Shown: positions 17,180 to 24,096 of the stretch, in pieces | Position numbering within the stretch: position 1 is the first letter of the stretch | How the letters are laid out: every line of letters begins with the position of its first letter | Source: Pseudomonas sp. Bout1 | GTDB taxonomy: Bacteria > Pseudomonadota > Gammaproteobacteria > Pseudomonadales > Pseudomonadaceae | Assembly: GCF_034314165.1 (NCBI RefSeq) | Contig: NZ_JAVIWK010000001.1 | Location: forward strand, 3,921,001-3,985,000 | Direction of reading: 5' to 3' | Length of the DNA: 64,000 bases | Notes under the pieces: generated by a model | Database searches by the model: none | The model's input: the letters and a program-made list of their open reading frames with translations, nothing else | Told to the model about the DNA's origin: nothing | Translations under genes and position numbers: made by a program

Positions 17180-20100
17180 ATGACGACCCAGCCGCTCAAT
17201 CGCTCGTCCGACCCCAAAGCCCTTCCCCTCGCGCCGCCCAAGTCTGGCGCGGCGTTCCATGTGCTGCTCAAGAACAGCGCCAACAACAAGAAGGTCGAGG
17301 CCGGCGACAAGACCGCGCAAGGGCTCGCTGCCAGCAAGGAACAAGGTTATGAGCTGGCCGCCAAGGATGCTGCACCGCCCACAAGCCTGGGTGACTACAA
17401 GGCCATCGGCCCGGCGGATGAAGTCGGCCCCGGCCTGATTCGCTACGAAACCCAGGACGGCAAGAAAGTCATCGTCAGCGAAAAAGACAGCCCCGACCTG
17501 TTCAAGCAAGTCAGCGCCGACTTCAAGGCACTCTCCGGCGTCAACGCCAGCGAAGCCGCCGGCTACCAGCGCCTGGGCGGCGATGCCACGGCCCCGGAAA
17601 AACTCGGCGACTACAAATCCCTCGGCCCGCCCGACGAAACCGGCCCCGGCGTGATCCGCTACGAAACCCAGGACGGCAGCAAGTTTGTCATCAGCCAGCG
17701 CGACAACCCCGAGGCATTCCAGAAAGCCAAGGAAGCCTATGAGAGCTTCACCGGCCTTACCAGCAGCGAAGACGCCGGCTACAAGCGTGCCGGCGACAAC
17801 GAAGTGTGGCCGCCCTACGCCGGCACCACCGTCGGCCCCGAGGATGAAGTGGGCCCGGGCCTGATCCGCTTTGAAAGCAACGGCCAGAAAATGGTCGTGG
17901 CACGCGACGACAACCCCAAGCTGTTCGACTACCTGGCCGGCCTGCACGAGGTTTACACCAACCCGGACAAAAAGGCCGCTGTAGAATCCGCGCTCAACGA
18001 TGGCTCGACCCTCGCGGACGCCAACACCAAGGCACCGGAACTGAATGACTACAAGGGCTTCGGCTGGATCGAAGGCCAGCAAGGCAATGTGCTGACCTAT
18101 GAAACCCACGACGGCACCAAGGTGGTGGTGTCGGCGGATGTCAGCCCGGAACTGTTCAAGAGCGTGGCCACCGCCCAGGACACCTGGAGCAAGATCCACA
18201 GCAGCGAAGACGCCGGTTACAAACTGGCCGGGCCGAATGATTTCCTGAAAAACACCGAGATCACCTTCGGTTCACCTGATGAGCTGGGCGACGGCCTGAT
18301 CCGCTATGAAACCAGCGAAGGCAAGGTCATCGTCTCCAAGGAGCTCAGTCCGCAGCTCTACGATGAAGTCGTCGCCAAGTGGGAAGCCTGGAGCGCCGGC
18401 ACGGTGGATGAGACCCGGGCCAAGTACAACCTGCCGAGCAACGACGAACTGGACGTGCTCAACCTCGACACCGGCGTACATGCCGACAAGGACGACGACA
18501 AATCGCCGACCCAAAGCGTCAGCGAACTGGCTACCACCGAACTGATCGACACCTACCGCGCCGGCGTCAAGGACGGCTCGATTCCCAAGGACGACCCGCG
18601 CGCCAAACTGGTCCGCGCCCTGGAAGCCCAGGCCGCCTACCAGAATGGCCATGGCATCACCGGCTACGAAGAGTCCAAGCGTCCGTTCAATACCACTTGG
18701 CGCGAGTTCGATGACAAGCAGACCGAACTCACCTCGGCCGACATGCACGACATCATCGACGGCAAGGCGGTGCAGGAGCAGATCGGCGAACTGTTCAAAG
18801 ACCCGACCGTGCAGGCCGACTACAAGGCGAAGATGGATGACGCCATCAGCCACCTGCCCAACAAGGACGAGATCAAGCAAAAGCTCCTCGACCTGACCAA
18901 CAACCCCGACTACGTGCTCTACCTCAAGGACCTGCAAAAACAGGGCAAGAGCCACGAAGCCCAGCAGGACCTGAGCAACACCCTCACCTCGCTGTCGCTG
19001 TTCGACCCGGAGGCTGCTACCAAGGCGGCGCAGAATATCCAGGCCGACGGCCTCACCACCGACCTCAACGAAATCCTGTCGGACCCCAGCAAGATCTCCG
19101 ACGACAACAAGGAACTGGCCACCAAGGACCTGTTCGGCCTGCTCAAGGGCGTGCTCAAGGGCAACCTGCTGGACCTGCCGCGGCGCAGCCAGGAAGTGCT
19201 GGAGAAGTTCCTCAACGAAGGCCTGGAGGGCAAGGAGAAATCCTCGGCCGTGACCAAGGCCCTGGAAGAACTCGGCGACGTCTACAAGAACAGCGGCACC
19301 ATCAGTGAAGCCGATGTGAAAACCGCCCTGAGCAAACCGTATATCCCGGTGGCGGATCGCGGCATGCTCGGCGAGGTGTTCAACACCCTCAACAGCAAAG
19401 GCATCCTGGGTTCGATGGGCGCCGGTGTCAGCCTGTTTTCGGGGATCTACCAACTGGTGGGCAAAGGCGGCAAGCTCGGCGAAACCCCGGCCCAACGCAT
19501 GACCATCGCCAAGGATTTCCTGAGTTTTGCCGGCGGCGCGAGCCACTTCGTCAAGCTGGGTGACAAGATCGGCGAAGCCCTGGGCAAGGGCGGCCTGGTG
19601 GACTTCCTCGGCCTGGACAAGACCCTGCCGGAAATCTGGGGCAAGGAAGGCGCGGCCGGCAAAGTCATCGACTTCAGCAAGCCCACCGAGATCGACTCCA
19701 AGGTCAGCAAGGAGATCGCCGCCGCGCTGGATGCGGTTCCCGACAGCCAGTACGACGGTGTGGCCAAGCTGTTTGGCGAAGGTGATAAAGCTGTCACTGA
19801 AGCCACCGAAGGCCTGGCCAGCCACCTGGATGATGGGCTGGCGGCAGCAGGCGCGGCCAAGCTTGGCGCGTCCCAATCAGCCAAAATCGCCGGTTCCGTT
19901 ATCAAGGTGCTGGGCCCGGCAACGGATATCGCCGGTGGTTTTGCCGACATCGTGCTTGGCGCGTTGGCGATCAAAAGCGGCGTAGACAGCAAAGACCCGT
20001 TGGCTCAGGCAGCCGGTGGTTTGCAGGTGGCGGGCGGTGCGTTCGGCGCGTCGGCCGGGGTATTGGGGGCGGCAGCCCTGTTTGGTGCGGGCACGGCGGC

Positions 20101-20527
20101 CGCGCTGACCGGGCCACTGTTCCTGGTGGGTGTGGTGTTGGCGGTGGTGGGCGGGATCATCGGCTACTTCGTCGACCACAACAAAAAACAGAAGGCCACC
20201 GAGAAAGAAAACGACTGGTACCGCGACCTGGCTGGCGACGGCTTGTTGCAGGACAACTGGGCGGACAAGGTCGAATACGCCCACTACGAGATCCACCACT
20301 ACCACGGCCGCGACACGCCGACCGATGACAGTTTGTTCCGCTTCCAGCAATCGGAGTGGGAGCATTTCGACGCTACACCGCAAAGCGGCGGCTCGTCGAG
20401 CAACCGGCTGGATGGGGATTTGCACAAGGACTACAAGGACCCGAGTGAAAAGCCCAAGGAACTGCCGGACGCTTCGGGTGAGAAGCCCGGATCTCGGCCA
20501 TCAGGAGGCGGGCCTCGGCTTAACTAA
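17180..20527 (+). CDS. Large repeat protein with hydrophobic C-terminus, HrpK-like
   Basis: This 1115-residue protein has no signal peptide. Residues about 57-405 are five tandem modules of roughly 70 residues with a GDYKxxGPxDExGPGLIRYET core followed by KVIVS and a helix. Residues about 430-880 are charged and mainly helical. Residues about 900-1005 hold hydrophobic, Gly/Ala-rich segments ending VGVVLAVVGGIIGYFVDHNKK, and the tail is polar. The overall form recalls HrpK-type type III translocator or effector proteins annotated in pseudomonads, but I cannot confirm homology. No secretion genes adjoin and no hrp box is seen. The ATG at 17180 follows AGGAG; another ATG at 17175 stops after two codons. 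The role is unknown. Confidence 0.7.
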   Translation: MTTQPLNRSSDPKALPLAPPKSGAAFHVLLKNSANNKKVEAGDKTAQGLAASKEQGYELAAKDAAPPTSLGDYKAIGPADEVGPGLIRYETQDGKKVIVSEKDSPDLFKQVSADFKALSGVNASEAAGYQRLGGDATAPEKLGDYKSLGPPDETGPGVIRYETQDGSKFVISQRDNPEAFQKAKEAYESFTGLTSSEDAGYKRAGDNEVWPPYAGTTVGPEDEVGPGLIRFESNGQKMVVARDDNPKLFDYLAGLHEVYTNPDKKAAVESALNDGSTLADANTKAPELNDYKGFGWIEGQQGNVLTYETHDGTKVVVSADVSPELFKSVATAQDTWSKIHSSEDAGYKLAGPNDFLKNTEITFGSPDELGDGLIRYETSEGKVIVSKELSPQLYDEVVAKWEAWSAGTVDETRAKYNLPSNDELDVLNLDTGVHADKDDDKSPTQSVSELATTELIDTYRAGVKDGSIPKDDPRAKLVRALEAQAAYQNGHGITGYEESKRPFNTTWREFDDKQTELTSADMHDIIDGKAVQEQIGELFKDPTVQADYKAKMDDAISHLPNKDEIKQKLLDLTNNPDYVLYLKDLQKQGKSHEAQQDLSNTLTSLSLFDPEAATKAAQNIQADGLTTDLNEILSDPSKISDDNKELATKDLFGLLKGVLKGNLLDLPRRSQEVLEKFLNEGLEGKEKSSAVTKALEELGDVYKNSGTISEADVKTALSKPYIPVADRGMLGEVFNTLNSKGILGSMGAGVSLFSGIYQLVGKGGKLGETPAQRMTIAKDFLSFAGGASHFVKLGDKIGEALGKGGLVDFLGLDKTLPEIWGKEGAAGKVIDFSKPTEIDSKVSKEIAAALDAVPDSQYDGVAKLFGEGDKAVTEATEGLASHLDDGLAAAGAAKLGASQSAKIAGSVIKVLGPATDIAGGFADIVLGALAIKSGVDSKDPLAQAAGGLQVAGGAFGASAGVLGAAALFGAGTAAALTGPLFLVGVVLAVVGGIIGYFVDHNKKQKATEKENDWYRDLAGDGLLQDNWADKVEYAHYEIHHYHGRDTPTDDSLFRFQQSEWEHFDATPQSGGSSSNRLDGDLHKDYKDPSEKPKELPDASGEKPGSRPSGGGPRLN
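17348..18394 (+). repeat. Five in-gene repeats of about 210 bp
   Basis: The encoded modules begin near residues 57, 129, 200, 275 and 345. Each carries a GLIRYET-like strand (LIRYE, VIRYE, LIRFE, VLTYE, LIRYE), a VIVS/VVVS strand, an SPxLF/NPxAF turn and, between most copies, SSEDAGYK. The copies are diverged in DNA, so the duplication is old. Confidence 0.8.
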
Positions 20528-20542
20528 ATCTACACAAATCAG

Positions 20543-20632
20543 TGTGGGAGCTGGCTTGCCTGCGATAGCGGTGTATCAGCCGACAAATCGGTCGACAGAC
20601 ACTCAGTCATCGCAGGCAAGCCAGCTCCCACA
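20543..20632. repeat. REPIN (GTGGGAGC type)
   Basis: TGTGGGAGCTGGCTTGCCTG and its complement flank a short spacer. It lies between the HrpK-like gene and the convergent molbindin gene. Confidence 0.85.
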
Positions 20633-20652
20633 TTTGGATTGGGTTCACACCG

Positions 20653-20868
20653 TTACAGCTTGGCGATAGAGACTTCGGTCGACTTCACAAAGGCAATCAC
20701 TTCACTGCCCACTTTCAATTCCAGGTCGCGCACCGAGCGCGTGGTAATCACCGACGTCACGATCCCCGACGCGGTTTGCACGTCGATCTCGGACACCACT
20801 TCGCCGATCAGGATTTCCTTGATCACGCCTTTGAACTGGTTGCGCACGTTGATCGCTTTAATGGTCAT
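20653..20868 (-). CDS. ssuF: Molybdopterin-binding TOBE protein, SsuF-like
   Basis: The 71-residue single TOBE (molbindin) domain begins MTIKAINVRNQFKG and contains VVSEIDVQTASGIVTSVITT and VGSEVIAFVKSTEVSIA, as I recall for SsuF of pseudomonad ssuEADCBF loci. SsuF is needed for growth on some sulfonates and sulfate esters, with a suspected molybdate or oxyanion-binding role. Here it is separate from ssuEADCB and divergent from a sulfonate-type ABC operon, sharing a regulatory region that carries sigma-54-like sites in both directions. The ATG at 20868 is used; the upstream extension to 20922 has no support. Confidence 0.85.
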   Translation of the reverse strand: MTIKAINVRNQFKGVIKEILIGEVVSEIDVQTASGIVTSVITTRSVRDLELKVGSEVIAFVKSTEVSIAKL

Positions 20869-20912
20869 GTCGGCTTTCCTTTGGTCTGTTGGGTCAATCC
20901 GCACGAATGCGC

Positions 20913-20930
20913 AGGCACTCAAAGTGCCCT
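20913..20930 (-). promoter_or_regulatory. Possible sigma-54 promoter for ssuF
   Basis: On the minus strand GGGCACTTTGAGTGCC keeps the GG-N10-GC spacing and the GGCAC and TGC elements, about 45 bp from the start codon. It coincides with a perfect GGCACT/AGTGCC palindrome, so it could instead be an operator. Confidence 0.4.
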
Positions 20931-20967
20931 ATTCATGAAAACAACAAAAGGAATATATAACTCTTTA

Positions 20968-20987
20968 TTTATTCCATAAAAACATAT
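20968..20987. promoter_or_regulatory. AT-rich motif shared with sfnR upstream region
   Basis: TATTCCATAAAA here recurs at 31258-31269 upstream of sfnR. Its position and composition suit a CysB-type sulfur-starvation activator site; this is an inference. Confidence 0.35.
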
Positions 20988-20988
20988 G

Positions 20989-21012
20989 CAAGCTGTTGCA
21001 CAGCCAACAGTG
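20989..21012. promoter_or_regulatory. Candidate enhancer palindrome (CTGTTG-N6-CAACAG)
   Basis: AGCTGTTGCACAGCCAACAG lies about 165 bp upstream of the plus-strand sigma-54 promoter, a normal distance for an activator site. It is a variant of the TGCTG/CAGCA palindromes found before other operons in this window. Confidence 0.4.
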
Positions 21013-21056
21013 ATTCAACAAAGTGCCCTTCTCCCCACTCCCAACCACTCCTCCGC

Positions 21057-21145
21057 GTAGCAGCTGTCGAGCCTAAGCGAGGCTGCGTCAGCGGTCTGCC
21101 TGACACACCGCGAACGCAGCCTCGCTTAGGCTCGACAGCTGCTAC
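21057..21145. repeat. REPIN of a second type (GTAGCAGCTGTCGAGC)
   Basis: GTAGCAGCTGTCGAGCCTAA and its complement flank a loop. The same type recurs at 59229-59317, also between an enhancer-like site or gene end and a sigma-54 promoter region. Confidence 0.85.
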
Positions 21146-21176
21146 GTCAAGGTGTTGCCCTGCGCTGCAAAGATGC

Positions 21177-21192
21177 TGGCACAGAGACTGCA
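21177..21192 (+). promoter_or_regulatory. Sigma-54 promoter of the sulfonate ABC operon
   Basis: TGGCACAGAGACTGCA has the -24 GG and -12 GC with exactly ten bases between. It lies about 90 bp before the solute-binding protein start. Confidence 0.7.
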
Positions 21193-21281
21193 TATTCCTA
21201 TAACGCATGATGGAACATGCCATATGAATTTTCTGAATATAAGAAAAGCCTTCTCTTTCCCGCCTTGCCCGGAGCTGTTCC

Positions 21282-22253
21282 ATGAAACCCTTCGTCAATA
21301 CCTTGCTGGGCGCCTGCGCCCTCGCCCTCAGCCTGCAACCTGTGGCCCACGCGACAGAAACCGACCCGGCTGAAGTCCACCTCGACTACGCCTATTACTC
21401 CCCGGTGAGCCTGGTGCTCAAGCACTTCGGCTGGCTCGAAGAAGCGCTGCCGCAAACCAAGGTCGGCTGGGTGTTGAGCCAGGGCAGCAACCGCTCGCTG
21501 GAATACCTCAACAGCGGCGGCGTCGACTTCGCCTCCTCAGCCAGCCTGTCGGCGGTGTTGAGCCGGGCCAACGGCAGCCCGATCAAATCGGTGTATGTGT
21601 ATAGCCGCGCCGAGTGGACCGCACTGGTGGTACGCAAGGACTCAACCTTCAAGAATGTGAGCGACCTCAAGGGCAAGAAAATCGCCGCCACCAAGGGCAC
21701 CGACCCGTACTTGTTCACCCTGCGCAGCCTGCAGAAAGCCGGCCTGAGCAAGGACGATGTGGAACTGGTGCACCTGCAACACCCGGACGGCCGTACCGCC
21801 CTGGAAAAAGGTGATGTGGACGCCTGGGCCGGTCTTGATCCGCACATGGCGGCCAGTGAAATCCAGGCCGGTTCGCGCCTGTTGTACCGCAACAAGGACT
21901 TCAACAGCTACGGCGTGGTCAGCGTGACCGACACCTACGCCAAGGAGCATCCTCAGACCATCGCCAAGGTGCTCGGCGCCTATGAAAAAGCCCGCAACTG
22001 GGCGGTGAAGCACCCGGACGAATTCGCCAGGCTGCTGGCAGACGAATCCGGCCTGCCGCTGGACGTGGCCAAGCTGCAACTGTCCCGTACCGACTTGAGC
22101 AGCCCGTTACTCACCGCCCAGGACGTGGTGTCGTCCAAGGCCGCCGCGCCGATCCTGGTGTCTGAGGAACTGGTGCGCCGTGGGGTGAATGTGGACCAGG
22201 TGATTGACCAGTTGATCGACCCACGCTTCGGCCAGGCCTTGCCTCGTCCATAA
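21282..22253 (+). CDS. Aliphatic sulfonate-type ABC transporter, periplasmic binding protein
   Basis: The 323-residue SsuA/TauA-like protein has an N-terminal signal peptide (hydrophobic ACALALSLQPVAHA, residues 11-24). The mature domain shows the NMT1/SsuA pattern: LDYAYYSPVSLVLKHFGWLE, VDFASSASLSAVLSRANG, VSDLKGKKIAATKGTDPYLF and VDAWAGLDPHMA. It should capture a sulfonate or related organosulfur compound for the permease encoded ten bases downstream. The exact ligand is not predictable. Its gene opens a three-gene operon behind a sigma-54 promoter. Confidence 0.88.
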   Translation: MKPFVNTLLGACALALSLQPVAHATETDPAEVHLDYAYYSPVSLVLKHFGWLEEALPQTKVGWVLSQGSNRSLEYLNSGGVDFASSASLSAVLSRANGSPIKSVYVYSRAEWTALVVRKDSTFKNVSDLKGKKIAATKGTDPYLFTLRSLQKAGLSKDDVELVHLQHPDGRTALEKGDVDAWAGLDPHMAASEIQAGSRLLYRNKDFNSYGVVSVTDTYAKEHPQTIAKVLGAYEKARNWAVKHPDEFARLLADESGLPLDVAKLQLSRTDLSSPLLTAQDVVSSKAAAPILVSEELVRRGVNVDQVIDQLIDPRFGQALPRP

Positions 22254-22263
22254 GGGGAGCGTC

Positions 22264-23097
22264 ATGAGCAGCAAAAGCGAAACCCTGCCGGTGAGCCTGG
22301 CACCCCCGATCACCGCCCAGCGCAGCGCCTGGCCACGGCGGCTCAAGGGCCTGGCGTTGCCGGTGCTGATCCTGGTGATCCTGGAGGTGGTGGTGCGCAT
22401 CGGCTGGTTGCCGTCCTACCAGATGCCCGCACCCAGCGAGATCGCCGTGACCCTTACCGACCTCGCTGAAGGCGCACTGTGGAAACACATCAGCGCCAGC
22501 CTGTTGCGGGTACTGCTGGGGTTCACCATCGGCGCCAGCCTGGCCCTGGTGTTCGCCGCCTGGGTTGGCCTGAGCCGCGAGGCCGAGGCGTACCTGGAGC
22601 CGACTTTCGCCGGCCTGCGCTCGATCCCGAGCCTGGCTTGGGTACCCCTGTTGCTGTTGTGGCTGGGCATTGATGAAACCTCCAAGATCGTGCTGATTGC
22701 CATCGGCGCGTTCTTCCCGGTGTACCTCAACGGCGTCGCGGCGATTCGCGACATCGACCGCAAGCTGGTGGAAGTCGGGCAGATGTATGGCTTCAGCCGC
22801 ACGCGCCTGGTGCGCCGCATCCTGTTGCCTGCCGCCCTGCCCGGCTTGTTCACCGGCTTGCGCAGCGGCCTGAGCCTGGCCTGGATGTTCCTGGTGGCAG
22901 CCGAGTTGATCGCCGCCACCAAGGGCCTGGGCTACCTGCTCAGCGATGGCCGGGAAACCTCACGACCCGATATTGTGCTGGCGGCGATCATCGTATTGGC
23001 CCTGCTGGGCAAGATCAGCGATGGCCTGTTGGCCGCGCTGGAAAAACGCTGCCTGGCTTGGCGCGACACCTTCAACGGCCAAGGCCCGGAGCATTGA
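22264..23097 (+). CDS. Sulfonate-type ABC transporter permease (SsuC-like)
   Basis: The 277-residue inner-membrane protein has about six hydrophobic helices and the EAA-type cytoplasmic loop (EVGQMYGFSRTRLVRRILLPAALPG, near residues 170-195) that contacts the ATPase. The first hydrophobic helix (LALPVLILVILEVVVRIGWLP) is followed by PAPSEI, typical of the SsuC/TauC group. GGGGAG precedes the ATG at 22264. It forms the middle gene of the importer operon. Confidence 0.88.
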   Translation: MSSKSETLPVSLAPPITAQRSAWPRRLKGLALPVLILVILEVVVRIGWLPSYQMPAPSEIAVTLTDLAEGALWKHISASLLRVLLGFTIGASLALVFAAWVGLSREAEAYLEPTFAGLRSIPSLAWVPLLLLWLGIDETSKIVLIAIGAFFPVYLNGVAAIRDIDRKLVEVGQMYGFSRTRLVRRILLPAALPGLFTGLRSGLSLAWMFLVAAELIAATKGLGYLLSDGRETSRPDIVLAAIIVLALLGKISDGLLAALEKRCLAWRDTFNGQGPEH

Positions 23098-23099
23098 GC

Positions 23100-23813
23100 A
23101 TGAGTGAAGCGCTACTGGATATTCGCGTCGAGCGTAAAAACTTCGGCGCCACCACCGTGCTGACCAACGTCCATTTGGCCTTGCAGCCGCGGGAAGCGGT
23201 GAGTTTGCTGGGCCCCAGTGGCTGCGGCAAAAGCACCTTGCTGCGGATCGTCGCGGGTCTGGAAAAGGACTATCAGGGTGAACTGCTGCAAGGCGGTGGC
23301 GAGGTCGCGTTTGTGTTTCAAGAACCGCGCCTGATGCCGTGGCTGACGGTGGAGCAAAACATCGGCTTCAGCGATGACGACGGCTATGACAAGGCCTGGG
23401 TCGCGCAGTTGATTGACGAAGTGGGGCTGACCGGCTTCGGCCAGGCGTTGCCCAAGGCATTGTCTGGCGGGATGGCGCAACGGGTGGCGATTGCTCGCGG
23501 GCTGTATTCAAGGCCGCAGGTGTTGCTGCTGGACGAGCCGTTCAGCGCAGTGGATGCGTTTACCCGCATGAAGCTGCAGGACCTGCTGCTGCAATTGGCC
23601 AAACACCACGGGATCGCCCTGTTGCTGGTGACTCACGATGTGGACGAGGCGCTGTACCTGAGCGACCGGGTGCTGGTGATGGACAACCGGCCGAGCAGTA
23701 TTCGCCAGGAACTGGCGGTGACGCTGGTGCATCCGCGGGATCGGCGGGATCCGCTGTTGGCGCGGCTCAAGGCACTGGCGTTGACTGAGTTGCAGCGGGC
23801 GCATGTGATCTGA
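23100..23813 (+). CDS. Sulfonate-type ABC transporter ATP-binding protein (SsuB-like)
   Basis: The 237-residue ATPase carries all motifs: Walker A GPSGCGKST, Q-loop FVFQEPRLMPW, signature LSGGMAQRV, Walker B VLLLDEPFSAVD and H-loop LLVTHDVDEA. The ATG at 23100 comes two bases after the permease stop. With the two preceding genes it completes a SsuABC/TauABC-type importer. No monooxygenase is in this operon, so desulfonation would rely on enzymes encoded elsewhere, such as those at 33.9-57 kb. Confidence 0.92.
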   Translation: MSEALLDIRVERKNFGATTVLTNVHLALQPREAVSLLGPSGCGKSTLLRIVAGLEKDYQGELLQGGGEVAFVFQEPRLMPWLTVEQNIGFSDDDGYDKAWVAQLIDEVGLTGFGQALPKALSGGMAQRVAIARGLYSRPQVLLLDEPFSAVDAFTRMKLQDLLLQLAKHHGIALLLVTHDVDEALYLSDRVLVMDNRPSSIRQELAVTLVHPRDRRDPLLARLKALALTELQRAHVI

Positions 23814-23845
23814 AAGGCACGTGTTGGGGCTAAGTCAGGCTGGGG

Positions 23846-23894
23846 GCAGATCCGTTATTCAGGTGATGGCTTCGATGGGTTCTGCTCTTACAGC
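23846..23894. repeat. Solo end of the large palindromic repeat
   Basis: About 49 bp (GATCCGTTATT ... GGGTTCTGCTCTTACAGC) match the ends of the palindromes at 1131 and 54850. No second arm follows; a dsbG fragment begins immediately after. Confidence 0.7.
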
Positions 23895-24036
23895 TCGACT
23901 CCAATATGAAGCTGATGGATGAACTGGAATTGTCGGCGACGCCGCGATTTTCTATCTGGATGACAAGGGCGGTTTGCAGCAACAGCAAGGGGCGCCTTCG
24001 CCGGATAAGCTGGTGAAGATTTTGGGGCCAAAATAA
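23895..24036 (+). pseudogene. Fragment of dsbG (C-terminal end, frameshifted)
   Basis: Frame 1 reads SNMKLMDELELSATP. After loss of one base around 23944 the sequence continues as AIFYLDDKGGLQQQQGAPSP and DKLVKILGPK, then a stop. This matches the end of thiol:disulfide interchange protein DsbG (cis-Pro TPA region to C-terminus). The N-terminal part with the CPYC motif is absent. Its original terminator appears to survive just downstream. Confidence 0.7.
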
Positions 24037-24041
24037 ACAGG

Positions 24042-24075
24042 AAAAAGGCCTCCAAAATCGGAGGCCTTTTCTTTT
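24042..24075 (+). terminator. Rho-independent terminator
   Basis: AAAAGGCCTCC and GGAGGCCTTTT form an 11-bp stem followed by a T-rich run. It is the likely former dsbG terminator, now serving the convergent neighbourhood. Confidence 0.85.
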
Positions 24076-24096
24076 ATACGCCTCGGCCCAAGCCGA

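Larger units (their letters stand above)
20869..21281. promoter_or_regulatory. Divergent regulatory region between ssuF and sulfonate ABC operon
   Basis: This 413-bp region has no gene. It contains, in order, a palindrome and a possible minus-strand sigma-54 site near 20913-20930, an AT-rich TTTATTCCATAAAAACATAT stretch (20968-20987), a CTGTTG/CAACAG palindrome, a REPIN and a plus-strand sigma-54 promoter. Confidence 0.7.

Noticed and set aside
17090..17180. hrp box (GGAACC-N16-CCAC) for the HrpK-like gene
   Set aside because: Only CGAACC is present, without a properly spaced CCAC element.
18272..19876. 534-codon minus-strand frame opposite the HrpK-like gene
   Set aside because: Low-complexity hydrophobic and Gly/Val-rich shadow, with no start signal.
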